Shown here: piece after piece, positions 1 through 14,300 of the stretch
Position numbering within the stretch: position 1 is the first letter of the stretch
Layout of the letters: each line of letters starts with the position of its first letter
Source of the DNA: Udeniomyces pyricola
Lineage: Eukaryota > Basidiomycota > Tremellomycetes > Cystofilobasidiales > Mrakiaceae
Reading direction: 5' to 3'
Length of the DNA stretch: 64,000 nt
Assembly (NCBI GenBank): GCA_039545295.1
Contig: BCIK01000013.1
Span: 372,001 to 436,000 of the forward strand
Translations under genes and position numbers: made by a program
Notes under the pieces: generated by a model
The model's database searches: none
What the model saw: only the letters and a program-made list of their open reading frames with translations
What the model was told of the DNA's origin: nothing

Positions 1-2251
1 GCTCACATCAACGCGAGGATCGAAGCGAGGTTCGTCGTTCTGTTCTTTTCAAGCAGCTTTTTGCCTTGGCTGGATGGCGGTTCCTTTTTTTTTTTTTTTC
101 GGTTCTTGTGGTGACTCTCCTGTTAGGGCACCTTTCTTGCGTCGATCTCACATCTCGATATTGATCATTGCCTCTTCTTTCTCTCTCGTTAATGTTGCCA
201 CAAACACGCACACACTTATTCCTTGCCCTGTCTCTCCACTATCGTTCTTCCACTCTCTCTGTTACTCACCTTCTCTAGGATTGATCGACGACTGTCGGAG
301 CTTGGTGGGTTCTGGGCTGATGAATTCAGTGTCGCCGGTCCGGGCGATGGCGAAGGCGAAGGCCTTGGCGGCGTCGGGTTGCAAGATATGTTTGAGCAAA
401 TCATGAAGACACAGAGGGATAATGTTGCGTGAGTCTGATTAATCCCATACCGCTTAATCGGTGGGAGGGCTTAAGAGGGAGAAGTATGCGGAAGCCATGA
501 TGCCAGAAGTCGACAGAAGAGATAGAGCTGTAGCTTCTTTCTGGTCTCATCCTAACACGTCCCTTGCTTTTGATGTCTCATCTTTCATTCACTACCCTCT
601 CCCCACTTCCTCTCTGCCGTCTTCTTTGGTCTGGCGATCGTGCGCTAGGATGTCGGCTCGAGACCCATACCGTATGGCAATGATGCACGTCATCCTCGGT
701 CGAACCGATGAGCTCCTTAACCAGTTCGCTGGATCTCTCCCCGTCATGAAGGATTCTATGAGCCCTGAGTTTGTATCATCAAAAACACCATCCCTCTTAA
801 TCTTGTCTGTCTCTATGCTGTAATGAGAGCTCGCTAACTGACTCGTATAAAATACGCGTCCAATCTCCTTCTTCATTTTGGTTTTTTTTCTTTGTGGACT
901 TTCTTCTTCTTTCGCCTTCTTTCTTTTCTCCTTCTTTTCACAGACTTCATTCACCTCTTCTCCGGTTCTTTGCCCACCTCGTGTTGTACCTTCGCTTGCT
1001 CCATCAATCCCCACCTCTCGACGCTGCCAACGCCATCCTCCAAGCTTACCTCGACGTTCTCGAGCAACAGGGCAAGACGGAGCTTGTCGCAGTGTACGCC
1101 GGCTCGCTCGGAGAGAGAAACGGAGCAGAGAGTTATGCTAGGTTCTTGAAGTGTCAGTCTTTCTCCCCTCGCTCTTTTTCAGTCTCATTGTATTTTGAAA
1201 ACCTGTCCTAGAGAAAGAACGAAAAAGGACGTGCAAAGACTGACACATTTTGGTGTGTTTCCTTTGGAACGTCATTCAAAATCCATATTGTTCTCTTCTC
1301 TTCTTTCTCTTCTTTCATTTTTGTGTGTGTTTTGTTTTGGTTGATATTTTCTGTTCTTCCTGGTAGCGCTTGACCCGAGGACGACGTCCGAAGAGCGTCG
1401 AATTGCGTTGGTCCGCGCCAAGGAGCACGGTCTCGATCTTGTCGAAGTCGCCAAGTTGACTGTCAATCTCATCATGGCCGAGGCTCACATGGTTCGTACC
1501 CATACCAAGTCTCACCCCCCTGCTTCTCCCGCATCCATGCTATGGGTTCTTCTGTTCCTGCACTTTCCTCTACTTTCTGTGTCATACATGTTGCAGCTTT
1601 TTTTTTCTTTCTTTTTTTTTCTTTCGATATCGCTACTTACATGTGTCCTTCTCTTCTCGACTGATGTTTCTGTTCTTGCTAGGTTCGACCTGCACTCGAT
1701 GACCCCGAGCCCGACATCACGACATATCCCTTGAGTCTCTCGGAGGATACTCCGGACTGGCGTCTCGTCCGATCGTTTGCCTGGCTGACGGCTTCGTCCG
1801 AGACCCTACCGGAAGCACTCGTCCAAGCCAACAACTTACTTCGCTACTTCCTCGCCTCGGGCAAGATCCAAGCGGCGAAAGCCATCTTGACAGCCTTGCC
1901 GAGGGAAGCCTTGGTCGAAGCTGAGAACCATGCGTCGTTAGCTGATCAAGCGCTGGAATACGTCCAACAAGTCATGCTGTTTGAAGTCTTGGAGGATCTG
2001 ACGGTGGCCGTTCAGATTAAGAGCGAGAAACCTAAGTTGTCGACCAACTTGAAACTGGATCTCCTCGATTGGACCAAGAGACTCTCCGTTCGTTGCTCCG
2101 TCTTTCTCTCTTGTTTTTTTTTCTGAGCAGGAAGCGGATTCTTCTCCCTTTCGTCATTGTCATATGTCGAGATGGCGTTCGTGCTTCGCGGCTTGACACT
2201 CACCAACGCTTCGGTTTCTCCCTTTCTTCTCTTTTCCTGCTTACCAAAAAA

Positions 2252-2297
<46 letters not shown>

Positions 2298-3396
2298 CAC
2301 ACATCGACAAGGCGTGTTCTTCGACGCTCGAGCTTCTTCGATCTGATTGGCTCAAAATTGACCTCGGTCCCAATGAAGGTTGGTGTGCCATCTTTAGCCA
2401 TCCGATCTCTTCCCTCGTCGTCTCTACAGTCGATCTCGGTCCTCATTCCTTTTCTTCTTCTTCTTCGTTTTGCACCCCATCTCCATCTCTCTCCGTTCCG
2501 CTTCTTCTCTGTTATCGTTGAACTGATATGTGCCTTGGGAAATTCTCCTTCTCGCTCCCGCCCATGCGTGTTCTTCTTTCTTACTCGACGTGGTGTTCCC
2601 CTTTCCCGAATTTAGATACTCGCCGTTCGATCGAACTCTCGCGTATCCGGCATATCTTCGTGCCCGAGCTCATCTTCCGCCTTCATGTCATGCTCTTTTC
2701 GACGCGGGACGTCCTGCCTGGGTATGTTCCAAAAGTCCTCTCTTTTTTTCTTCGTCTTGTCTCTTTTGTTTTAACGTGTCATTCTGACTTTCTCTATCTA
2801 TCCATACATTCCTGCTTCGTCTTCCAATGTGTCTCAATTCTATTTCGATCTCGAAATAAATAATTAAATAAAAATAGCAACCTCAAACGCGCGCTCGAGA
2901 TCCCGAACCTCGTCGCCGACGAGCGGTTCAAGCTCTACGTCGAGTTCGTCGTTCCCCCACTTTTTTTCTTCTTCTTCTTTCTTTCGATGCGTTTGTTTTA
3001 CTAACCCTTTCTCCCTTCTCCTTTACTTTTCTTTCCTATCCCATCTTCTCCTCCTTCCTTTCGTCACCATCCCCTCTTTTCCCCTTCTCCCCTTCCCCCC
3101 TTCTCCATCCCCCACACCTTCTTTCCCCTTTCCCCTTTAACAACTCAAGGTTCATCCAATCCCACCACAACCGTCTTCCAGCCTACCTCTCTCTCATCCG
3201 TCAAACCTCCCTCGCCTGTCTTTCCGACCCCGATCCCCTTATCCCTTCTTCTTCTGCTAACGGGACCGGTTCTCGATCGACCGAGGAGGGGGGAAACTCG
3301 ATGAACCACCACCTTTACCCTTCGTCGTCGTCGGCGGCGGCGGGGGGTAGAGATCCGTTTTGTGCAGATGGGCAGGCGGCGGTCGTTGTTGGTTGA
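1..3396 (+). CDS. NUP84: Nucleoporin Nup84/Nup107, C-terminal half (5' end outside window)
   Basis: This is the scaffold nucleoporin of the Y-shaped Nup84/Nup107-160 complex of the nuclear pore. Exons read as 1-29, 279-428, 649-768, 944-1152, 1367-1491, 1683-2087, 2297-2378, 2616-2721, 2878-2943 and 3150-3396, giving 512 residues plus a TGA stop. Family motifs appear in order: ARIEARIDRRLSELGGFW, DPYRMAMMHVILGRTDELL, FFAHLVLYLR, YARFLKSLDPRTTSEERR, HIFVPELIFRLHVMLF and LPAYLSLIRQ. I recognise these as the C-terminal alpha-helical region of Nup84/Nup107. The reading frame is already open at base 1, so the N-terminal half lies to the left. Several donors are GTTCGT (positions 30, 1492, 2088, 2944), each required by reading phase. 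The intron before exon 2297 ends in a CA microsatellite that abuts the acceptor. The family call is firm; individual junctions are inferred. Confidence 0.88.
2255..2296. repeat. (CA)n microsatellite abutting a 3' splice site
   Basis: About 20 CA units follow a short A run inside the sixth complete intron of the Nup84 gene. They end directly in the acceptor AG that opens the exon at 2297, so the repeat replaces the usual pyrimidine tract. Confidence 0.9.
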
Positions 3397-3551
3397 GGGA
3401 ACTGTTAGGGATAGGGGGTGGGAAAAAGGGGAGGGAAAGGGAGGGGAGTGATAAATGCGCTTTATACGTATACTTGTTTACTATCATGAGCGGAGAGGAG
3501 AGAATAGGAGAAGAAAGGAGGGGAGAAGAGAATAAAAGAAAGAAAGAAAAA

Positions 3552-3589
3552 AACACACACACACACACACCCCCCCCCCCCACACACAC
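3552..3589. repeat. (CA)n / poly-C / (CA)n compound microsatellite
   Basis: CA repeats flank an 11-base C run, about 160 bases downstream of the Nup84 stop codon. Confidence 0.9.
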
Positions 3590-3653
3590 TGTGATTCGCC
3601 GGGCTCATGCAAAGGCAGGCTATGCTTGCATCTAAGATTATAGCATGAATGTG

Positions 3654-3699
3654 AAAAAAAAAAAAAAAAAAAAAAAAAAAAACAGACAGACAGACAGAC
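3654..3699. repeat. A29 run followed by (CAGA)n
   Basis: A 29-base adenine run is followed by about four CAGA units, in the convergent intergenic region. Confidence 0.9.
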
Positions 3700-5086
3700 G
3701 GACTCGATTGTTCTGATGGGTTTTTTTTTTTTTCACGCGTATAAAGGCCGCGATGAACAACGTCAAGGTTTCTTGATGTTGTTATGCGATCAGGACTGAG
3801 AAATTTCATTGGAAAGACATATAAAAAAAAATCGGATCTTGAGGGATTTCATGATTTTTTTTCTTTAATGGACGCCGTCTTGCGCCGTCGAAGCCGGCCC
3901 CGGTAGGGCAGGGCAGGGGGGCGGTGGACGTTATATGGTAGATGTGATTAATCATACGTACTCCGGATATAAAAAAAAATCTTGTTGGTGATCATACTTG
4001 AATCGATCCATGGAAAAAGTTTTCAAATACATATATATGTATATACACCATGTACTGACTACCATATGAATTCAGCTCCTACTCCAACTAATGTACGGAG
4101 AGAGTGTGGGTGAGATCTGCAGATATATATATATATATGCCATGAGAGACGTGTCAAAGGACTAGTTACTAGCTAATAATAATATACATATATATAAACC
4201 TGCAAGGGAAGGACATTAGAAGCCGCGAGGTCAAGGTAAGGTATTATAATAAATCCGGTTATCATTGCCGTGCGTCGAAGGAGAGAGAGAAGGGAGGAGT
4301 GATCAAGGTCTGCAGGCCAGGCTAATCATGTGAATGATGCATAACGCGAAAGTGATGATCATTGAAGCAGGCAAGCAAGGCCGAACTGGAACAGTCAGAT
4401 TGACAGGACGGTTGATAGAAAAGATGTGAAAAGTAACAAACAAAAAGGAAGAAAGAAAGAAAGAAGAAAGAACAAGAAAGCAGAGAGAAAGAAAGAAATG
4501 AGATACCAGGTACGTAGTAAGATTGAGCTAGAGACAAAGTGTGGACTTCATAACTACATATAAGTAAAGAGGTTTTTCGGTTTGTGAAGATGGAAAAAGA
4601 AAATGAAAATGAAAAAAGTCGAAAGGGAAGCGGGTTGAAAGGAGTAGCAGGCAAATTCGACAGCATGATAATTTGCTGCAAGAACAGAAAGAGAAAAGAA
4701 AAGCTCGAATGAGACGTGTAACGAAGAGGGACTTGAGAGGAAAGAAGATTTGAAAAGATACACGTCACAATCAAATCAAAATGGGTGGTTTGACAAAGAA
4801 AAAAAAAGAAAAGGAAGAAAACTTAAGAGAATGATGATGAGAAAAAGCAGGTTCAACTATGGAGATAGGCAAGCAAGGGAGTTGTAAGAAAAAAAAAGAA
4901 GAAGAAAAAAGAAAAAAGAAAAGGAAAAACAAAAGAGCGTGGGACGGTATATGGGAGGGCAATGTGGATGCTGGCAAAGATCATGCATTTCTATGGAAAA
5001 CGATCAATCTTTGGACAAAACAGATAGCAAAGAGAGAGAAAAAGCCAAGTCGGCTTTGAAGGAAAGGAAGAGAGATTAAAGGAAAA

Positions 5087-8498
<3,412 letters not shown>

Positions 8499-9094
8499 CT
8501 CGTTTCTAAGGTGGGATGGTTGAAGGAAGTTGGCCGATGAACGGGACGAGACAAGCTAGGGAACGACGGTATCCGATGTGTGTGAAGTACGGAATGACTG
8601 TATGAGCGAGAGGCAACCTGGTTGGGGGTGAGGAGAGGATGGAGGGTCGAGACGAAGAAAAGGCGAGCCAAACAAAACAAGCCTAAGAGGGAGAGGAAGA
8701 TCACGTCGGGGAGAGGCGGAGAGGCAAGCGGAGAGGAAAGAGTCAGGCGGGAACCGGACGACAGGAAAGGACGTGCATGATCAACATGCATTCATGCAGG
8801 CAGGCTATCGCCCAAGCTTCCTTTACGTCTGTTCTCTGTCCATCCATCAAACGAGAGTCATCGTCGCATTCCCATCGACATCCTGCATCAGTCTGGACCA
8901 TCATCCGTCAAGCTTCCTAGCTCCGAAGCGAAACCAAACCAAACGCAACGCAACGCAACGTCCGCCCCCCATGACTAGCTAGCCGTCACCGCCTCCTTCT
9001 TGGCTTGGTCTCCGATGCTCCGCCTCGTCGGACGCATCCAAAAGCGCAGCGCACGCTTTCATCTCGACTCGTCACAATCATGGCCAATGTCAGG
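8499..9094. other. Probable 5' leader and promoter of the MAP kinase gene
   Basis: Between the MAP kinase start and the next minus-strand gene. On the minus strand it is pyrimidine-rich close to the ATG (about 8500-8760), as expected for a fungal 5' leader. No other gene is supported. Confidence 0.5.
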
Positions 9095-10003
9095 TCATAT
9101 AGGCACAAGATGGAGGTGCGGAATCGACATGCACTTGAGCAGGGTGATCTTATCGGGCGTTGCTCCCTTGCGGCAGAGGGCGTGAGGTAATTCACATGCA
9201 CTTCTCCCCCTCCCTCTCTCCACTTCCCCCTCCCCTCTCCGGTTAAGAGAACAAACCTCGCCATTGCCGACGGGGGCTCGTCCCGTCTGGGGTAGACGCA
9301 CCGTTCGACAGGACCACTCTGCTGCTGGAGCAGAGCCCGGTAGTACCGAAGGCGTTGCAAGGAGCAAACATCCTGCTCCCAGTCGCTGTCCGTGCAGGCG
9401 AATTGGGGACGCAACCCGTAGGAGCGATACGCAGGGTCTCTCTTGACCGCGCCTGGACGTTTGAAGCTGAGAGGAACATGGAAGCAGACTCACGAGGCTC
9501 GACGCTTTTGCTTCAGAATGAGTTGTGACAGTTGCCGAGATTGGTAAGGCTAGCGGAGGGTCGGTGACGACGGGTGGGTGGTGAGGAGCAAAAGCGAGCG
9601 GAAGCGAGGGAGGAGGCGGGAGGAAGTGAGGAGGGCGAAGGGACGTTGTTTGGCTGGCTCGTTTGGACGACGAGTTGGAAGGGATGGGGCCGATCGAAGG
9701 AATGCGGAGAGGAGGAGAGGATATAGGCGACTCTGCAATCGACTGGCGGAGGAGGAAGGTAGAAGAGGAGAAAGAAAGGGGAGAAAAGAAATAAGAAGAA
9801 AAAGGAGAAGACTGGTGTGAGGTGGAAAGTGCGGGATGTGTGGGTGATGGAGAGTGGGAACGGGTGGGAAGGGGTCGTACGCGGTCAGTCGGATCGAGGG
9901 GGAAGCTCAACCAGACGAAGCAAAAGAGGATCACAGACTGATAGACACCACCTATAATAGAGATCATGCATCCATCATGTGAGAGGCGGAGCCCATTGAT
10001 CAT
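9095..10003 (-). CDS. Hypothetical minus-strand gene, structure unresolved
   Basis: I do not recognise this product. One frame stays open from ATG 10003 to a stop at 9095 (302 residues): an N-terminal hydrophobic stretch (VILFCFVWLSF), then a Ser/Pro-rich region. Within 9243-9466 a different frame looks more protein-like. It begins FKRPGAVKRDPAYRSYG and contains a CX9C cysteine pair (CTDSDWEQDVC) and a third cysteine downstream. This suggests a spliced gene that joins part of the first frame to this one through an acceptor at 9468-9467. A GTTTGT donor near 9246 may end that exon. A CX9C pair is typical of small mitochondrial intermembrane-space proteins, but only one pair is seen, so I do not assign it. 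The span is an outer bound. Confidence 0.35.
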   Translation of the reverse strand: MINGLRLSHDGCMISIIGGVYQSVILFCFVWLSFPLDPTDRVRPLPTRSHSPSPTHPALSTSHQSSPFSSYFFSPLSFSSSTFLLRQSIAESPISSPPLRIPSIGPIPSNSSSKRASQTTSLRPPHFLPPPPSLPLAFAPHHPPVVTDPPLALPISATVTTHSEAKASSLVSLLPCSSQLQTSRRGQERPCVSLLRVASPIRLHGQRLGAGCLLLATPSVLPGSAPAAEWSCRTVRLPQTGRAPVGNGEVCSLNRRGEGEVERGRGRSACELPHALCRKGATPDKITLLKCMSIPHLHLVPI

Positions 10004-11373
10004 GGATTATATATTTCTTATGATATATCATGTGTATATATTCACGCCCACACAACCTACCCAACCATCGTGCAACCGCTCATCAAGACATCATATATCA
10101 TCATCATTGTTCACGATATAGGAACTACTAGTACTGCTTCCCCGCGGGATAGGTCATACTGATAATCCACCACGTCTGGCATCCTGCAGCTATAGTAGCT
10201 ATCAAGTAATTATATACGTACAGCTAGCTACATCGACCCGGCCCTAGGCCCGGCGCCCCCGGCCTTCGCCTCACTTGGAAAGCGCGCACGCGTTGCTTCC
10301 TTGAAATCTATCCTATCGACTCGCAACCTGATTTAAGTATTTCAACATGCACGCAACAACGTTCAACCGGCCAATGATCATACATGACATCATCGTCGTA
10401 CATGCACCGCTTCGGCTGCATGAGTACGATCACAACATGAACATGGACATGAACATGATCGATACGCTTGGGTACTCACTCATGTGACAATCATTGGAGC
10501 GCGCATCAAACACATGGATGCGAAACACACTAGATATATATGCTTATTGCCGAGGTTGGATAATTATAAGAATCGGATAGAAAGTACATACGACGTCGAC
10601 TTGCGTCGACCTTATAGCTTATACTAGTAACGCGTGCGGAATCGGATATTGGATGGCCGACGGTAACTCATGCACGAGTTTACCGCCGAGCGCGTGCTGA
10701 CGGACGGGTCGACATGTCGATGATGCGTAGATCGTTGAACCTGGTTGCCCTGTTTTCGGCTTTGTCCCGCTCTTTCTTCCCTTCCCAATTCCCTTCCCTT
10801 CTCACTTCCTTGCTCGGCCTACAGTTCCAACCCTTTTGTCTCCACACTAGACTCTCTACCCACGTTTCGGTCTCTCATCCCCTAACTGCTCATGCCAATC
10901 GACCTCTTTAGGCGAAAGTCGTGAGTCCCGACGCATCGTTTGACGGCTCGAGCTCGGACCCTCCCATCTCTATGGAGCAGAGAGTGAAAAGAGAGAGAGA
11001 GAGACGAGTCCGGGTCTACCACATCGCTAGTAGTCAGAAGATATCAGCATTTGGGACATTCATCCAGTCATCAAGTCCTCTTTCCATTTAGCATGGCAAA
11101 ATGGCCCTTCCTCGTGGCCTTTGGGTGTCCCAGGAGGATCAGGGGCAGGCCCGAGCTTGCCGTGCCTTGAGACTGCGCCTCCATTGTCTCTTCTTGGACC
11201 CAAGCTCCTGATGGTCATCCTGGGCTTCCTCTTTACACCATGATATTTACCACCGACTTCCTTTCGTGGTGGCGCAGAAAGATACGTACAGCCGATAACG
11301 AACTGACGTTCCGCCTGTTTGTACCCCATCGGCCTTGTCCTACGCTTTCTTCGTCGCTTGCAGCAGCGGCGGG
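10004..11373. other. Divergent intergenic region / promoter of the Ras-GEF gene
   Basis: Separates the minus-strand gene ending at 10003 from the Ras-GEF start. The first 700 bases are AT-rich with short palindromes and no coding signal. From about 10740 to 10910 the plus strand is pyrimidine-rich, resembling a transcribed 5' leader. Short ATG frames at 10714, 11093 and 11101 could be upstream ORFs or part of an unrecognised 5' exon. A TTGCAG acceptor-like site lies just before the chosen start. Confidence 0.45.
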
Positions 11374-14300
11374 ATGAACTCATTGCTCAACTCGTCGTCG
11401 TCATCATCGTTACCGTCTTCTGACATATCTGGCACCGAACGATCAAGCAGTAGAAGCAAGGTGCGTCACTGGTCTCCCAGTCACATGCAGCATGCCGACG
11501 GACAGAGTCCGTACGTTGACGTCCAACGGCCTGCGTACATCATTCAAATTCAACTCAAACATCTTCCTTGCCTTCTCCCTGTTTGGCATTGTCTTTCACC
11601 TATCTCATCTATATCTAGGAGTCCAACAACTCTTCTCGCTCCTCAATCGATCAGACCTCGCCTAACTCCCGACAAGTCTCACTACCTTCGCTTCCCCCAA
11701 TCAACCTTTCCCCGTTCTCCTTCTCGTCCCCAGCAAGCCCCTCGGTCCATAACCCTCACTTACATGCCCCATCGCCGTTACGTGAGCATCATGCTCGCTC
11801 ACACTCGGTATCAGCAACCCAACCTTCAAAAGGCATTGATACCCACCTCGAAGCTGAATCAACTTCAGGCTTGCCAGCTCCACAATCCCTTACCCTGCTC
11901 GGCCATGGCATAGTCCGCTCGTCATCAAGTCCAGTCAATCTCTCCCGACATATCAGATCCACCTCTACAGATCACATCCAAAGGGTGGCCTCGATGTCTC
12001 AGCAACCGTTATCCTCGCTTCCACCATCGCCGCTAGGAGTTGATCATCAATCCCAAGATTCATCATCACCTCAACAGTCATCTCCAGCATCACCATCCTC
12101 AGCTTGCTCCCGAGCCGTCAGGACGGCCACCTCCATTGACTCCTTTCGGCGGGACCAGCCAATCTCTTCCTTTCACAGCTCATCCAGCCACCAATATGAT
12201 CCACCTCAACCCCCCTTGGTAAACCATCACCCGGCCCGCCAGGTTTACCCTCAGTCTCGGTCGGATCTTCGAGCCCTCGAATCCCGTTACTTGGCCGCCC
12301 ATCCATCGATGGACCTAACTGAAGAGAAGGCAAAACATACGAGGCAGAAATCGTCGACCTTTGCTGGCCTCGGGTTGGGAACGATCGATCCCCCTGGACC
12401 TTCGAGCTGGTTGGCGTCATCGGATGGTCGAGGGGGAAATTCGAAGGGGTCTAGGCAGCGTCTGGACGATACAAGTCAACAAGACGTCGACTGGCACGCG
12501 TCAGAAGAAGAAGAAGAGATGCTGCGGGATGAAGGGAACGACGAGCTTAGAGTCGGTGCAGCTGAAGAGAGGGGAGATGATGAGGCGGTTGATGTCGAGG
12601 AGGAGGAGGAGGAGGATAGAGCAGAAGTCATCTGGCGGAAGGGGCCATTTCTTCGCCGATATGGCGACCTCAGGTCGGGCGTTGACGAGAGCGAAGGCAG
12701 TGGGAGTGAGGAGGAGTTTGAAGATGATCGAGACGAAATGGAGTCATACTCAGAAGATCATTATCCTGACCGAGGAGAACACCGAGGGGATAACGCTTGG
12801 GTAGACCAGGATCAAGGGGTCAGTGACCATACGACACACAGTCTGGTTGGGGATGACGGTTACCTGGCACCGCTCACCTCGAATACTGGTCATGACTCGA
12901 GGGTCACATCGCCACCATCTGAATACTCGGACGGCGAAAGCCGGCTTCGAGAGCCCTCAACGGCGTCCACGGCAACTCTACGGCGTACAACCTCATCCTT
13001 CCACGTCCATCCGACGTCTCTATCTCGAGGAGTCAGGGAAACGATGACTGTGGAGCCTTCTGTTTCAGGATCAGCAATAGCAGGTCCCGTGACCAAGGGG
13101 GCAGATGAGAGGAGACCACCGATGCTAGACGTCCGAGAGGTTGGGGACGAACCGATGATTAGAGAAGGAGACAGCCACGAAACTCCTAGTTCGGTAAGTT
13201 TATTAAACGTTGACTGCTAGACCAAGTGTAGGAGAACCTGGAGGCTAACGTCACCCTCCCTCTCAACCTGCCCCCTTTCCTACCCATCCTGGCCTACACT
13301 ATGGATAGCTCTCAAGAGAACCGTACCCGATGGCTATCTGTATCATCGGCAACGCAGGCGTTGGCAAAACAACCCTCATCAAGCGTCAGTAAAACATCTC
13401 AGATGCAAACGTGCTTTGTATGAGGTTCAGTGATGATGCTAACCGTAACCTGACTTGGGTCCTTTCCTGATCTTTTTCTCAGGAGCATTCCGAGGCTGGG
13501 GCCTGACAGAAGCATCGGTCGTGCCCCAAGAGACAGCGTCATCTCTAGCGACACCTGAAGGTACGAGGCAATCACTAGTTACGAGGCTCATATTATCTGG
13601 ACCAAAACTCAATTTTCTTTTGCTCTTCCTCCTCCAATTGGTTTGCATATCTTAGTTCAAGTACGATGTGCCCGACCGCTCCTCAAGGTGGATACATACC
13701 AACGCGTCGAACTGTATGAAATTCCCATGCAGGCTTTACGGCTCGAATCGGGCGCCATCAATTGGCCTTTAGGATTGCCACCTTTCGAGGCCATAGTCAT
13801 GTGCTACGACGCGGGCGATCGAACTTCGTGGAACGGATGCGAACTCTTCAATCGTATGTGTGGATTCGATCCGATGGTCTGCACTCATGGACGCCTCGTA
13901 CTAAGGTGTTCGACGCATTTGTTGTGTTGTCTACTTTGTCGCATCTTTAGGCCTCCGAGATCGCACTGTTCCTTTTCTCGTCTTCTCATGCAAGTCTGCA
14001 GGCGTTCCCCGACCGACCGAGATTCCTCCGGCGCAAGCCCTGGCCAAGATTGGCAAGTTCATTCAAGTTTCGGTTGAAGGCGATCGTAAGACACGGTCGA
14101 TGCATCAAGGGTTCTCGTTCCTTCTCCGAGAGGCTCACAATCGACGACATGGTCCTTCCAGTGCGTACTCTACAACTCATCCTGTTTAGGTCTGTGATGT
14201 GTCTCTCAAGATATCTGCTTGATCTGATCCTGTTGGGCGCATGCGATGTCTTTCGTTTTCCCCTCTTCCCCTTGTTCAATCCTACACAAATCGTGTAGGT

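Larger units (their letters stand above)
3397..5086. other. Convergent intergenic region with low-complexity DNA
   Basis: This region lies between the stop codons of the converging Nup84 and MAP kinase genes. It holds simple repeats (3552-3589, 3654-3699), short AT dinucleotide runs near 4030, 4120 and 4180, and a purine-rich stretch (about 4430-5080). The purine-rich stretch is the pyrimidine-rich 3' flank of the MAP kinase gene. Long open frames here come from base composition only. I see no gene. Confidence 0.7.

Noticed and set aside
4322..4977. Minus-strand open frames rich in Phe/Ser/Leu (150 and 68 codons)
   Set aside because: They arise from a purine-rich plus strand with long A runs. 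No motif and no conserved composition; they lie in the 3' flank of the MAP kinase gene.
9578..9820. 80-codon Arg/Glu-rich plus-strand frame
   Set aside because: Antisense shadow of the Ser/Pro-rich minus-strand gene, purely compositional.
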